A stretch of DNA of 64,000 nt from Flavobacteriaceae bacterium MAR_2010_188 (GTDB lineage: Bacteria > Bacteroidota > Bacteroidia > Flavobacteriales > Flavobacteriaceae): NCBI GenBank assembly GCA_900104375.1, contig LT629302.1, positions 2,630,001 through 2,694,000 of the forward strand. Direction: 5' to 3'. The translations under genes were made by a program, and so were the position numbers. Positions 55,664 to 63,646 of the stretch are shown here, piece after piece; within the stretch, counting starts at the first letter, position 1, and every line of letters starts with the position of its first letter. The notes beneath the pieces were generated by a model. It was not told where the DNA came from. It saw nothing but the letters and a program-made list of their open reading frames with translations, and did no database searches.

Positions 55664-55956
55664 AAAAAACCTACATCAAGTTCCGATGTTCCATCTACGA
55701 GAAAAAACTGCTCAAAAAGAGAGCACAAAGAGCCGGTCTAAGTCTTTCTGAATATTGCCGGAGTTCTGCTTTTGGGAACGATATTATAGAACGGCTGACC
55801 GAAGACCAATTGGAATGTTACCATACTTTGGTGAAGTATAAGAACAACTTTAGCAGTATCTCAAATATGTTCAAAAAACGCAACCCGGAACTTGCCAACG
55901 ATGTCTCCCAACTGGCCGAAGAAATAAGACAGCATCTCAATAATTTTAAAAAATGA
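55660..55956 (+). CDS. mobC: Mobilisation protein MobC-like
   Basis: A 98-residue protein with a ribbon-helix-helix-like N-terminus (IKFRCSIYEKKLLKKRAQRAGLSLSEYCR) and a helical C-terminus, typical of MobC/MbpC relaxosome accessories that help nick oriT. It overlaps the primase frame and the relaxase start by 4 bases each, forming a tight operon. Confidence 0.82.
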   Translation: MKKTYIKFRCSIYEKKLLKKRAQRAGLSLSEYCRSSAFGNDIIERLTEDQLECYHTLVKYKNNFSSISNMFKKRNPELANDVSQLAEEIRQHLNNFKK

Positions 55957-56822
55957 TAGGCAAGGGAAAATCCATATCACATACTAGAGCTTCCATGGAA
56001 TACGGATGGAACCAGGAAAAGGATGCGGAAGTTGTCTTCAGCCAACATCTGGCAGGTGATGATCCGCGCCAGGTTACCGAGGAGTTCAAGATGGTCCAGG
56101 AACAGAACACCCGCTGTCAAAAAAACACCCTCAGCTTTGTACTGAGCCCGACCCCGGAGGATGGAAAAAGGCTATCCAACAAACAACTTGGAGAGTTGAC
56201 CCGAAAATTTATAAAGGGAATGGACCTAAAAGAACGACAGGCCATCGCTTTCATTCATAGGAACAAGGCTCATACGCACATCCATCTCTACGTCAACCGA
56301 ATCGGATTTGATGGCAAAGCATATCATGACAATTTTATTGGGAAGCGGAGCCAACTGGCCGCCGAACAAGTGGCCAAGGAGATGGGATTGACCACCGCAA
56401 GGGAAGTGCAATTTGAAAAAAGTCTCAACTCATTGAACATCCGCCTTGCGATCAAGAATATCCATGAAAATGTGATGTCCAGCCAAAGGCCCCGAACATT
56501 GGATGAATACGTTAGGGCAATGAAGGCGGAAATGGTCTCGGTAATTCCGACCATCAATAAAGCCAACAGATTACAGGGATTGAGGTTTGAATATAAGGGA
56601 AGTGATTTTAAGGCTAGCGAGGTGCATCGGTCGATGTCGGGAGGAAGGATACTCGGTCAGCTTTCACAGAACTCCGGGATGGGAACTTACAAACAGCCCG
56701 AAAAATCGGTGAAACTATTGGGAAAGACCGTGGAGCTAGGATCAAACTTGGCAACGTCTATGGCCAAGAATATCATAAAGAAGACCATCACCAGGGCATT
56801 GGACACTGGAATAGGATATTAA
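55953..56822 (+). CDS. mobA: Relaxase (HUH-type mobilisation protein)
   Basis: A 289-residue relaxase. The metal-binding HTHIHLYVNR motif is at 107-116 and the catalytic tyrosine is probably Tyr17 in SMEYGW near the N-terminus. Length and motif match the MOBP-like relaxases of Bacteroides mobilisable elements. It would nick oriT and lead the strand through a helper's conjugation channel; no conjugation (tra) genes are in the window, so the element is mobilisable, not self-transmissible. Confidence 0.88.
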   Translation: MIGKGKSISHTRASMEYGWNQEKDAEVVFSQHLAGDDPRQVTEEFKMVQEQNTRCQKNTLSFVLSPTPEDGKRLSNKQLGELTRKFIKGMDLKERQAIAFIHRNKAHTHIHLYVNRIGFDGKAYHDNFIGKRSQLAAEQVAKEMGLTTAREVQFEKSLNSLNIRLAIKNIHENVMSSQRPRTLDEYVRAMKAEMVSVIPTINKANRLQGLRFEYKGSDFKASEVHRSMSGGRILGQLSQNSGMGTYKQPEKSVKLLGKTVELGSNLATSMAKNIIKKTITRALDTGIGY

Positions 56823-56833
56823 ATAGATAAACC

Positions 56834-57163
56834 ATGGGATACAAAAAATTGGATGAGGTCATGGAACTGCTGACCGAAGAATTGGACGGTTTCAACAAAT
56901 CCATCGACCGACTGGAGAAATTGACCAAAAATGTCGATGATATTAAGATCAAGGCTGATACCTCAAAGATTGAACACTTGTTGGAGACACATTTGAAAGT
57001 GAGTCATCACATGCACACACAGAATCAAAAAGCCATTCAACATCTTCAAGACCAGATAACCAATTCAAAGGTGGTTTCAAAAGTTCAGCTTTGGCTTCAA
57101 TATGTAATCTGGTTGATGTCATTAATTATCATTGGGTACTTAGTAATTAAAGTTATGAATTAG
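56834..57163 (+). CDS. Coiled-coil membrane protein of the mobilisation module
   Basis: A 109-residue protein of unknown family. Residues ~1-80 are charged and helical (VMELLTEELDGFNKSIDRLEKL), a likely coiled coil; a single C-terminal membrane helix follows (LQYVIWLMSLIIIGYLVIKV). It lies 11 bases after the relaxase gene, so it is probably a mobilisation accessory tethered to the membrane. Confidence 0.65.
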   Translation: MGYKKLDEVMELLTEELDGFNKSIDRLEKLTKNVDDIKIKADTSKIEHLLETHLKVSHHMHTQNQKAIQHLQDQITNSKVVSKVQLWLQYVIWLMSLIIIGYLVIKVMN

Positions 57164-57291
57164 GATTTCTATATAATTTTTCTCAGTTATAAATTGAATT
57201 TATAATTTAGATTCTAATCATAAATGCAAATAAATTACCAAATATGTTAATTAATCGATATCTTTATGTTCTAATTAATATGATCACTTAA

Positions 57292-57588
57292 ATGCATGTT
57301 ATATCATTTAAAAAGCTGAGGGATTATTTCTCAAAAGAAACCAATTCCAAAGTAGCTTTACAGGATTGGTATAAAAAAGCAAGCAAGGCCGAGTGGGATA
57401 GTTTTGCTGATTTAAGGAACACATTTAATTCTGCTGATAGTGTTGGAAACGGTAGATTCGTTTTTAACGTCAAGGGAAATCATTATAGAATTGTGGCCAT
57501 AGTACGATTTAAGTTTAAGAAAGTATTGGTACGATGGGTGGGCAATCATAGGGATTACGACAAAATAAAGCACATAGATAAGTTATAA
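57292..57588 (+). CDS. higB: HigB-type toxin
   Basis: A 98-residue RelE-superfamily mRNA interferase of the HigB branch (FKKLRDYFSKETNSKVALQDWYKKASKAEW; GNHYRIVAIVRFKFKKVLVRWVGNHRDYDKI). HigB toxins cut mRNA in the ribosome A site. The toxin gene comes first and is 4 bases before its antitoxin, the characteristic hig order. In the island it probably stabilises the element. Confidence 0.88.
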   Translation: MHVISFKKLRDYFSKETNSKVALQDWYKKASKAEWDSFADLRNTFNSADSVGNGRFVFNVKGNHYRIVAIVRFKFKKVLVRWVGNHRDYDKIKHIDKL

Positions 57589-57592
57589 GATT

Positions 57593-57955
57593 ATGGAAAA
57601 GTTAGTAACACATGCAACATATGTAAAAGCTAAACTTCGTTTAGAAGAGTTGATAGATGTTGTGGATGATAATACCCCAACTGATGACCCTTTAGCAAAA
57701 GAGTTTTTAGAAATTAGTGATATTATTGAGCAGTATGAAGAAACCCATTTCCCAATAGGTTTACCTACCTTACAGGAAATGATTGAACTCCGTATGTTTG
57801 AAATGGGGCTAAAGCGAAAAGATTTGGCTGCTCTATTGGGTACAACTGCTTCAAGAATCAGCGATTATTTGAACGGAAAAAGGGAAATAACGTTGAATGT
57901 TGCCAAAGCTTTACATCAAAAACTTAATATTGATAGTGATATAATTCTTCAATAA
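57593..57955 (+). CDS. higA: HigA-type antitoxin
   Basis: A 120-residue protein with a C-terminal XRE helix-turn-helix (RMFEMGLKRKDLAALLGTTASRISDYLNGKREITL, about residues 67-100) that binds DNA and represses the pair. The N-terminal half likely binds HigB. It follows the toxin by 4 bases. Confidence 0.88.
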   Translation: MEKLVTHATYVKAKLRLEELIDVVDDNTPTDDPLAKEFLEISDIIEQYEETHFPIGLPTLQEMIELRMFEMGLKRKDLAALLGTTASRISDYLNGKREITLNVAKALHQKLNIDSDIILQ

Positions 57956-58052
57956 GAGTGTCCATTAGGGCCTTGCAAATCCAATTATTCTTATCTACAC
58001 CGAAGCACCGTTAGATTTATTCAATACAGGAAACATCATAGGTTGCGCCCTA

Positions 58053-58100
58053 TGCGGTTTTTGCTTAACGCTTAACTGCCGGTACACTATAAAAACCGCA
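58053..58100. repeat. Inverted repeat in the HigBA-ParDE spacer
   Basis: Perfect 10-base arms TGCGGTTTTT (58053-58062) and AAAAACCGCA (58091-58100) around a 28-base loop. The surrounding 57956-58170 has no gene and is more GC-rich than its neighbours; purpose unknown. Confidence 0.55.
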
Positions 58101-58173
58101 CAGGATCCACGCGCAAAAGTTTGCAGGTAGATTTGGGGGAGACCAAACCAAAGGCACAATAAATAATTAAAGT

Positions 58174-58202
58174 TATATCTATATTTGCTAAATATGGATA
58201 TA
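58174..58202. promoter_or_regulatory. Promoter and operator of parDE
   Basis: A 29-base inverted repeat with one mismatch pair, arms TATATCTATATTT and AAATATGGATATA around GCT. A -7 box TATATTTG (58180-58187) lies inside it. ParD antitoxins repress their own operon through such sites. Confidence 0.6.
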
Positions 58203-58235
58203 CTTATTATTTTTATATAGCAAAAATATCATAAG

Positions 58236-58463
58236 ATGAACATCAGTTTTACTAAAAAGCAAGAGGAATATATCTCCAATCAAGTTGCGTCTGGGGATTA
58301 CCAAAATAATAGTGAAGTTATCAGAGACGCGTTAAGACTTCATAGTATCTATCGAGAAAAGGTTATTGAAGACTTAAGAAAGCAAATCGAGAAGGGGTGG
58401 GATGGTCCTGATAGCAAAAAAAGCATGAAGGAAATTATCGCCGATAAGAAGATTACTCAATGA
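58236..58463 (+). CDS. parD: ParD-type antitoxin
   Basis: A 75-residue ribbon-helix-helix protein (NISFTKKQEEYISNQVASGDYQNNSEVIRDALRLH), the CopG/ParD DNA-binding signature, with a C-terminal toxin-binding tail. Overlaps parE by 4 bases. Confidence 0.9.
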   Translation: MNISFTKKQEEYISNQVASGDYQNNSEVIRDALRLHSIYREKVIEDLRKQIEKGWDGPDSKKSMKEIIADKKITQ

Positions 58464-58753
58464 GCAAATATGTCCTCTCTGAAGAGGCAGGAAACGATAT
58501 AGAGGAGATTTTTGATTTTGGAGCTTACAAATTTGGCAATGCTCAGGCTCTTAATTATTTAATTAACATGCAAGGACATTTTGAGGCCTTGGCAAAAAAC
58601 CCACTTATCGGTAAAAAAAGAAATGATATTAAGAAAGGTCTTTTTAGTCTGCCTTATGCCTCCCATATTATTTTCTATAGAATCTTAAAAAACCAAATTA
58701 GAATCGTTAGAGTATTGTATGGTGGAAGAGATTTAATAAAATTTTTAGATTAG
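58460..58753 (+). CDS. parE: ParE-type toxin
   Basis: A 97-residue ParE/RelE-fold toxin; family members poison DNA gyrase. LSEEAGNDIEEIFDFGAYKFG at the start and ISHxIFYRI-like SHIIFYRILKNQIRIVRVLYGGRDL at the end are typical. It is the second toxin-antitoxin pair of the island and lies beside the integrase gene, in convergent orientation. Confidence 0.9.
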   Translation: MSKYVLSEEAGNDIEEIFDFGAYKFGNAQALNYLINMQGHFEALAKNPLIGKKRNDIKKGLFSLPYASHIIFYRILKNQIRIVRVLYGGRDLIKFLD

Positions 58754-58870
58754 AGAATTACCAATACTTAATCGAATTATCAATTGCTATTCCTTTCTAG
58801 TTTGAGTTAGATTCGCCCCCTATTCATCTTTAGTCATTACCGACATATAAAGGAATGATCAGAAAGCTTA

Positions 58871-60109
58871 TTATTTTGATTTAGACTTTTTATCTGAATT
58901 CGAAAATCTTTCTCTTAATGTCTGCATATCATCACTAACTTTTCTATCCAATATCTTGGCATAGTGCTGAGTAGTTTTAAGGGAATTATGCCCTAACATT
59001 TTGCTCACTGATTCTATAGGTACTCCATTAGTGAGAGTAACAGTCGTAGCAAATGTATGCCTAGCGACATGAAAGGTCAGATTTTTATTTATACCACATA
59101 CATCCGCTATCTCTTTGAGATATGCGTTCATCTTTTGATTGGTGAGAATGGGCAATAACTTACCTTTAATTCTAACTTCAGGATGATCCTTATATTTCTC
59201 TATGATTTCCATGGCTAAGGGCAGAATTGGAATACTCACGACCGACTTAGTTTTTGTTCTGGTGGTCTTTATCCATTTATGGCCGTCAATGCCTAATATA
59301 ATATCATCTGGCGTTATTTTTTGGACGTCTACATAGGCCAAACCGGTAAAGCATGAAAATAGAAATATATCCTTTACAAGTTCCAATCTTTCAGCTCTAA
59401 AGGATTTCTCGGTTAAAATTTGGATTTCTTCCTGTGTAAGATACTCTCTCGTAACTTGTTTTAATTTCAATTTATAATTAAGGAAAGGATCCTTAGCAAT
59501 CCAATCATTGGCATACGCAATGCGGATTATCTTTTTAAAATTCGCAATATATTTTAAGGTTGTATTGTGCGCACAATCGCGCTCTGTTTTAAGATAGTAT
59601 TCTAATCCGGTTATGAATTTGTGATTTACATTCTTTACTGGAATATCGTCTTGCTTATATTCAAATTTGATATAATCCTCCACATGTTTTTTGGCGGTTT
59701 TATAACGTTCAATCGTACCAAGGGCAAATTCCTTTCCTGCAAGCTTTTCAATTTTGGCGTTGTGTGTATCAAAGATCTCGATAAGCATCTTGAGGTTTTC
59801 GTCTTTACCTTGATAAATATCCTTGATTATTTTCGCGGTAACCTTCTTTTCATCACGCATTAATTGTTCCTGTATTTTATAAATTCTGCTTTTTACAGAA
59901 TCGATGTATCGATTCAATTCAATTGCCTCAGCTTTTTTTCCCATCATTTTGCTAGCATCCGAGTTCCAGTTTTCCAAGGCAATTTTTCTTTTTATTCCGA
60001 ATTCCTTGCGTTGGCCATTAACTGTAATCCTAACATATATAGGTACTTGGCCATTTTTATCAAGGTCCTTTCCTTTAGGAAAAAATATAATGGAAAATGT
60101 ATCTTTCAT
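58871..60109 (-). CDS. int: Tyrosine-type site-specific integrase
   Basis: A 412-residue tyrosine recombinase: an arm-binding domain (residues ~1-100), a SAM-like core-binding domain (~105-215) and the catalytic domain. H347, R350 (FHVARHTFATT), H374 (LGHNSL) and the nucleophile Tyr383 (TTQHYAKI) are present. The usual first arginine (box I) is replaced by Ala258 in CFTGLAYVDV, a change seen in Bacteroidota integrases such as the IntDOT group. It reads away from tRNA-Ser(GGA), whose 3' end is its probable target, 235 bases off. Confidence 0.93.
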   Translation of the reverse strand: MKDTFSIIFFPKGKDLDKNGQVPIYVRITVNGQRKEFGIKRKIALENWNSDASKMMGKKAEAIELNRYIDSVKSRIYKIQEQLMRDEKKVTAKIIKDIYQGKDENLKMLIEIFDTHNAKIEKLAGKEFALGTIERYKTAKKHVEDYIKFEYKQDDIPVKNVNHKFITGLEYYLKTERDCAHNTTLKYIANFKKIIRIAYANDWIAKDPFLNYKLKLKQVTREYLTQEEIQILTEKSFRAERLELVKDIFLFSCFTGLAYVDVQKITPDDIILGIDGHKWIKTTRTKTKSVVSIPILPLAMEIIEKYKDHPEVRIKGKLLPILTNQKMNAYLKEIADVCGINKNLTFHVARHTFATTVTLTNGVPIESVSKMLGHNSLKTTQHYAKILDRKVSDDMQTLRERFSNSDKKSKSK

Positions 60110-60233
60110 AGGTGAGAAATTTATTCGCTATGAAGTTAAAATATTTTGGCATTTATAAAAATTATAAGTTGTTAAATATCAGTATTTAACACGTAAATAG
60201 GTGAGGATTTTAGGATTAAAATTTCTCACCTAT
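60108..60233. repeat. Three copies of a 15-base motif upstream of the integrase
   Basis: ATAGGTGAGAAATTT occurs at 60108-60122 (overlapping the integrase start codon) and exactly inverted at 60219-60233; a 13-of-15 copy is at 60197-60211. A separate 8-base inverted repeat, GTTAAATA/TATTTAAC, lies at 60172-60191. They may be arm-type binding sites or an operator. Confidence 0.65.
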
Positions 60234-60250
60234 ATAGGTACGTTTTATAT

Positions 60251-60275
60251 GGTGTTATTTGATATCATTTGATAT
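60251..60275 (+). repeat. Right copy of the degenerate 25-base repeat
   Basis: Starts GGTGTTATTTGATATCATTT; see the left copy at 52834-52858 (21 of 25 bases shared). Confidence 0.4.
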
Positions 60276-60286
60276 TATTTAAAATT

Positions 60287-60323
60287 AAAAAAGCCCTTAA
60301 ACATCTAGTTTAAAGGCTTTTAG
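60287..60323 (-). terminator. Terminator of tRNA-Ser on the element side
   Basis: Fourteen-base arms with one mismatch, AAAAGCCCTTAAAC and GTTTAAAGGCTTTT, around a 5-base loop; T-rich tail on the minus strand. Confidence 0.7.
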
Positions 60324-60343
60324 GGGATTTTGGTACTCATCTC

Positions 60344-60356
60344 GCAGAGAGGAAGG
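60344..60356 (+). other. attR candidate within the 3' end of tRNA-Ser
   Basis: GCAGAGAGGAAGG, identical to 38162-38174. It covers the acceptor-stem 3' strand and the first T-stem side bases of the tRNA, the usual crossover place for tyrosine integrases. Confidence 0.6.
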
Positions 60357-60432
60357 GATTCGAACCCTCGATACCCTTTTGGAGTATACACACTTTCCAG
60401 GCGTGCGCCTTCGACCACTCGGCCACCTCTCT
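60345..60432 (-). tRNA. tRNA-Ser (GGA)
   Basis: An 88-base class II tRNA. Acceptor strands AGAGAGG and CCTCTCT pair fully, with discriminator G. The anticodon loop CTGGAAA gives anticodon GGA (codons UCC/UCU). A long variable arm and the T-loop GGTTCGAATCC are clear. CCA is not encoded. Its 3' end forms the right border of the island. Confidence 0.95.
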
Positions 60433-60626
60433 ATTAATTCCCGCCTTATACGGGACGGCAAATATCCGAATTTATTCTACTCTATAAAATACTTATCCAT
60501 TATAATTTAAAAACCTCTAAATATCATTAATCGGTGAAGATTATAATAATGCTATACTATTTCTAAAATCATCTTTAGCATAAAGGCATAAGTCTTAAGC
60601 CATAGGTCAAGGACGTACATATGTCT

Positions 60627-60672
60627 AGATTCTAATGTCTAAAATCTAACCTCTAGATTCTATCATCTAACA
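60627..60672. repeat. Short TCTAGATTCTA-type repeats downstream of ansA
   Basis: Two copies of a roughly 23-base unit built on TCTAGATTCTA and separated AATCTAA blocks lie between the tRNA and the end of ansA. No gene in 60433-60673. Confidence 0.4.
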
Positions 60673-60673
60673 T

Positions 60674-61705
60674 TCAAGACATCTCTCCCCTTAACGAAGT
60701 TTCAAAAATGGTTTTAAAAGATTGAGGAGAAATTTTTTCTCCGAGCATATACATCAATTTGGTTACCGCCGCTTCGGTAGTAATATCGTGGCCAGAAATT
60801 AGACCTATTCTTCTAAGATTTTCGCTGGTTTCATATTGACCCATTTTAACCATGCCTGCAGAGCATTGGGTAATATTTATAATTGGTATTCCTCTTTTTA
60901 CAGTTTTGGCCAAAAGGTTCAACATCCATTTCTCGGTCGGCATATTGCCAGCGCCATAAGTCTCAATGATTATTCCCTTGAGTTTTTCCGAATTGAAAAT
61001 ACATTCCATATACGCTTCGGTGATTCCAGGAAAGAGTTTTACCAATGCGATGCTCGCATCAAATTCCTTATGTACGATTAAATCCTTTCGTCGTTTTGTG
61101 CTAAAAAGATTTTCCTTTAAAACATTTAGATTAACGCCAGATTCTGCCAAGGGCGGATAATTTGGAGAATCAAATGCTTCAAATTGCTCGGCGCTTACCT
61201 TCGTAGTTCGGTTACCTCTATATAATTTATGTTCAAAATAAAGTCCTACTTCCTTTATCACTGACTTACCATAATATTGAAGCGATGCAATCTGTATTGC
61301 AGTTATCAGATTTTCTTTTGCGTCCGTCCGTAAATCACCAATCGGTAGTTGAGAACCCGTAATAATGACCGGCTTCGACAGATTTTCTAGCATAAAACTG
61401 AGCGCAGATGCGGTATAGCTCATGGTATCACTTCCGTGAAGTATCACAAATCCGTCGGTGGTTTCATAATCTTCTTCAATCATCGTGGCAATCTCCATCC
61501 AGTAATTCAAGTTCATGTTGCTCGAATCAATTGGTTTCACTAATGATTTTGTAACCACTTCGCACGAAAGCAATTTTATCTCCGGGATTTTCTTTAACAG
61601 TTGACCAAAATTAAAGGATTTCAAACTTCCAGATTCTGGATCTTTAATCATACCTATTGTTCCTCCGGTATATATCAACAGTATTTTTGGCGGCTTCTCT
61701 CCCAT
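60674..61705 (-). CDS. ansA: L-asparaginase (type I)
   Basis: A 343-residue cytoplasmic asparaginase hydrolysing L-Asn to Asp and ammonia. The first catalytic threonine is in YTGGTIGM (13-19), the second motif is HGSDTM (90-95). No signal peptide, so type I. It lies one base after tatD and the two form an operon, an order often seen in Bacteroidota. Confidence 0.94.
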   Translation of the reverse strand: MGEKPPKILLIYTGGTIGMIKDPESGSLKSFNFGQLLKKIPEIKLLSCEVVTKSLVKPIDSSNMNLNYWMEIATMIEEDYETTDGFVILHGSDTMSYTASALSFMLENLSKPVIITGSQLPIGDLRTDAKENLITAIQIASLQYYGKSVIKEVGLYFEHKLYRGNRTTKVSAEQFEAFDSPNYPPLAESGVNLNVLKENLFSTKRRKDLIVHKEFDASIALVKLFPGITEAYMECIFNSEKLKGIIIETYGAGNMPTEKWMLNLLAKTVKRGIPIINITQCSAGMVKMGQYETSENLRRIGLISGHDITTEAAVTKLMYMLGEKISPQSFKTIFETSLRGEMS

Positions 61706-61706
61706 C

Positions 61707-62480
61707 TTATATCTTAAATATTTCTTCGGAATTCTTAGTGGTTATTTCAGCAATTTCCGATTCACTCAAATTATAGATTTCGGAAAGTTTTTTAATGATG
61801 TGGGTAAGATAAGAGCTTTCATTACGCTTTCCTCGATATGGCGCCGGTGCCAAATAGGGAGAGTCCGTTTCTAAAACAATTTCAGAAATGGGAATCTTTT
61901 CACCTAAAAATTGGTCAATCTTGCCATTTTTGAAGGTTACCACGCCACCAATGCCGAGCTTAAAATTAAGATTGATGGCTTGCTGGGCTTGATTCTCATT
62001 TCCTGTGAAACAATGAAAGATCCCAAATAACGATTCATCTTTTTCACTTTCCAAGGTTTCGAAAATCTCATCAAAACCATCGCGGCAATGAATAACTATC
62101 GGCAATCTATATTTTTTTGCAAGTTTAATTTGAAATCGAAAAGCTTCCTGTTGAATTGCCAACGTCGATTGGTCCCAATAAAGGTCTATTCCTATTTCGC
62201 CAACCGCGTAAAATTTATGCTTTTCAAGCATTTCTTTAACGTGAAGCAATTCCTCTTTATAAGTTTCTGGCTTTACTGAGGTAGGGTGAAGCCCCGTCAT
62301 CAGAAACACATTTTCGGGATAATTTTCTTTTAGTTGAAGCATAGACTCGGTATAAGTTGAATCAATGGCGGGTATAAAAAAACGCTCTATCCCGCTATCC
62401 ATGGCCCGTTTAATCATCTCATCCCGATCTTCATCAAAGGCCTCACTGTATAAATGGGTATGGGTGTCTGTTACAATCAT
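61707..62480 (-). CDS. tatD: TatD-family metal-dependent DNase
   Basis: A 257-residue TIM-barrel hydrolase. Metal ligands are in DTHTHLY (residues 5-11), GEIGID, IVIHCRDGFDE, FHCFTG and LETDSPYLAP. TatD acts as a 3'-5' exonuclease in DNA repair and breakdown; it has no link to Tat export despite its name. First gene of tatD-ansA; divergent from the retropepsin-like gene by 47 bases. Confidence 0.94.
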   Translation of the reverse strand: MIVTDTHTHLYSEAFDEDRDEMIKRAMDSGIERFFIPAIDSTYTESMLQLKENYPENVFLMTGLHPTSVKPETYKEELLHVKEMLEKHKFYAVGEIGIDLYWDQSTLAIQQEAFRFQIKLAKKYRLPIVIHCRDGFDEIFETLESEKDESLFGIFHCFTGNENQAQQAINLNFKLGIGGVVTFKNGKIDQFLGEKIPISEIVLETDSPYLAPAPYRGKRNESSYLTHIIKKLSEIYNLSESEIAEITTKNSEEIFKI

Positions 62481-62527
62481 TCAACAAAAGTAGCGTTTAC
62501 ATAAGTATATTTGTAAAAAATTAGCGG

Positions 62528-62968
62528 ATGCAAACATTGCAGGACTTCTTGCTGGACAAAGGATATACAAAAGTTAAGCTTCAACTTACCAAAACCAATC
62601 ATTTTGAAATTAAAGCTTCAATAAATGGGGTTAAAGGCAGATTTATTTTAGATACTGGCGCATCAAATAGTTGTGTTGGTTTGGATGCTATAGATACTTT
62701 TAGGTTAGATGCAGAGGATTCTGAAATCAAGGCCGCTGGTGCCGGAGCGATTGACATGCTTACCCAGATAAGCAATAAGAATTCCCTAAAAATCGGAAAG
62801 TGGCATAATAATAAGGTAGCCTTAATACTTTTTAATTTAGTACACGTAAATACCGCTCTTATCAACCATAAATCTAAGCCAGTAGATGGTATTATTGGTG
62901 GCGATATTCTTAAGAAAGCAAAGGCAGTTATAGACTACGAGAAAAAGTATATTTATTTAAAAATGTAA
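62528..62968 (+). CDS. Retropepsin-like aspartyl protease family protein
   Basis: A 146-residue protein with one aspartyl-protease half: the catalytic motif FILDTGASNSCV (Asp42) and the C-terminal flap/hydrophobic motif VDGIIGGDIL. Such single-domain retropepsin-like proteins must dimerise to form the active site. No signal peptide is visible, so it is likely cytoplasmic. The substrate is unknown. Confidence 0.82.
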   Translation: MQTLQDFLLDKGYTKVKLQLTKTNHFEIKASINGVKGRFILDTGASNSCVGLDAIDTFRLDAEDSEIKAAGAGAIDMLTQISNKNSLKIGKWHNNKVALILFNLVHVNTALINHKSKPVDGIIGGDILKKAKAVIDYEKKYIYLKM

Positions 62969-63061
62969 TTTCTTTTCTTTCAAAAAAAACCTACTTCACA
63001 GAAATTGCGTATGCATAGTTGTCGATTCCTTTTTCGGAATCAGAATTTCCCCTTTATCTAC

Positions 63062-63163
63062 ATGGATAATATTAAAACTCAAAAATTTATCGTAATCGGC
63101 ATGTTAATTTGCGCGATGATAGTGATACTTATTAATGTGTGGGTAAATCTTTATTCACATTAG
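63062..63163 (+). CDS. 33-residue single-helix membrane protein
   Basis: ATG at 63062 opens MDNIKTQKFIVIGMLICAMI, with the rest of one hydrophobic helix and a short polar end, then TAG. A strong terminator begins 5 bases after the stop, supporting a real transcript. Family unknown. Confidence 0.5.
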   Translation: MDNIKTQKFIVIGMLICAMIVILINVWVNLYSH

Positions 63164-63167
63164 CAAC

Positions 63168-63206
63168 AAAAAAGGGAAGCAAATAATTTGCTTCCCTTTT
63201 TTATTT
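63168..63206 (+). terminator. Rho-independent terminator after the 33-residue protein
   Basis: Sixteen-base arms including GGGAAGCAAA and TTTGCTTCCC, a 3-base loop and a T-run. Confidence 0.85.
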
Positions 63207-63250
63207 ATATGACCCGTCCTGAAATAAGTTGACACAAATTCAGCTTATTT

Positions 63251-63646
63251 ATGAAGTATACAGGAAAACCGGGGAACAAGCGCACTCAGCGCGATTACAA
63301 TCTAGGCTTTAAAATGGCCGTAATAGATCAAGTGGAAAAGGGCGAGATGACCTTCAAACAAGCCCAGGAAATATATGGTATCCAAGGAAGGAGTACTGTA
63401 TTGGTCTGGTTGCGAAAACATGGTACCTTAGACTGGAGCAAACCAATACCAAGGGTCGCTACCATCAAAATGAAAGAAACTCCTGCCCAAAAAATCAAAA
63501 GACTGGAAAGAGAGCTGTCCGATGAGAAGCTTAAGAACAAGGTACTCAACACGATGATCGATATCTCAGATCAGCAACATGGCACCTCCATCAGAAAAAA
63601 GTATTCGCCCAATCGATCCAACGGATCCGACAGCAACAAGGGCTAA
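63251..63646 (+). CDS. IS3-family transposase OrfA
   Basis: A 131-residue protein: an N-terminal helix-turn-helix (YNLGFKMAVIDQVEKGEMTFKQAQEIYGIQGRSTVLVWLRKHG) that binds the element ends and a leucine-zipper-like helix (AQKIKRLERELSDEKLKNKVLN). It overlaps orfB and carries the slippery site A_AAA_AAG at 63595-63601 that would make the OrfAB fusion. Confidence 0.9.
   Translation: MKYTGKPGNKRTQRDYNLGFKMAVIDQVEKGEMTFKQAQEIYGIQGRSTVLVWLRKHGTLDWSKPIPRVATIKMKETPAQKIKRLERELSDEKLKNKVLNTMIDISDQQHGTSIRKKYSPNRSNGSDSNKG

Noticed and set aside
60627-60672. CRISPR-like repeats downstream of ansA
   Set aside because: Only two imperfect units of low complexity with no spacers and no cas genes in the window.
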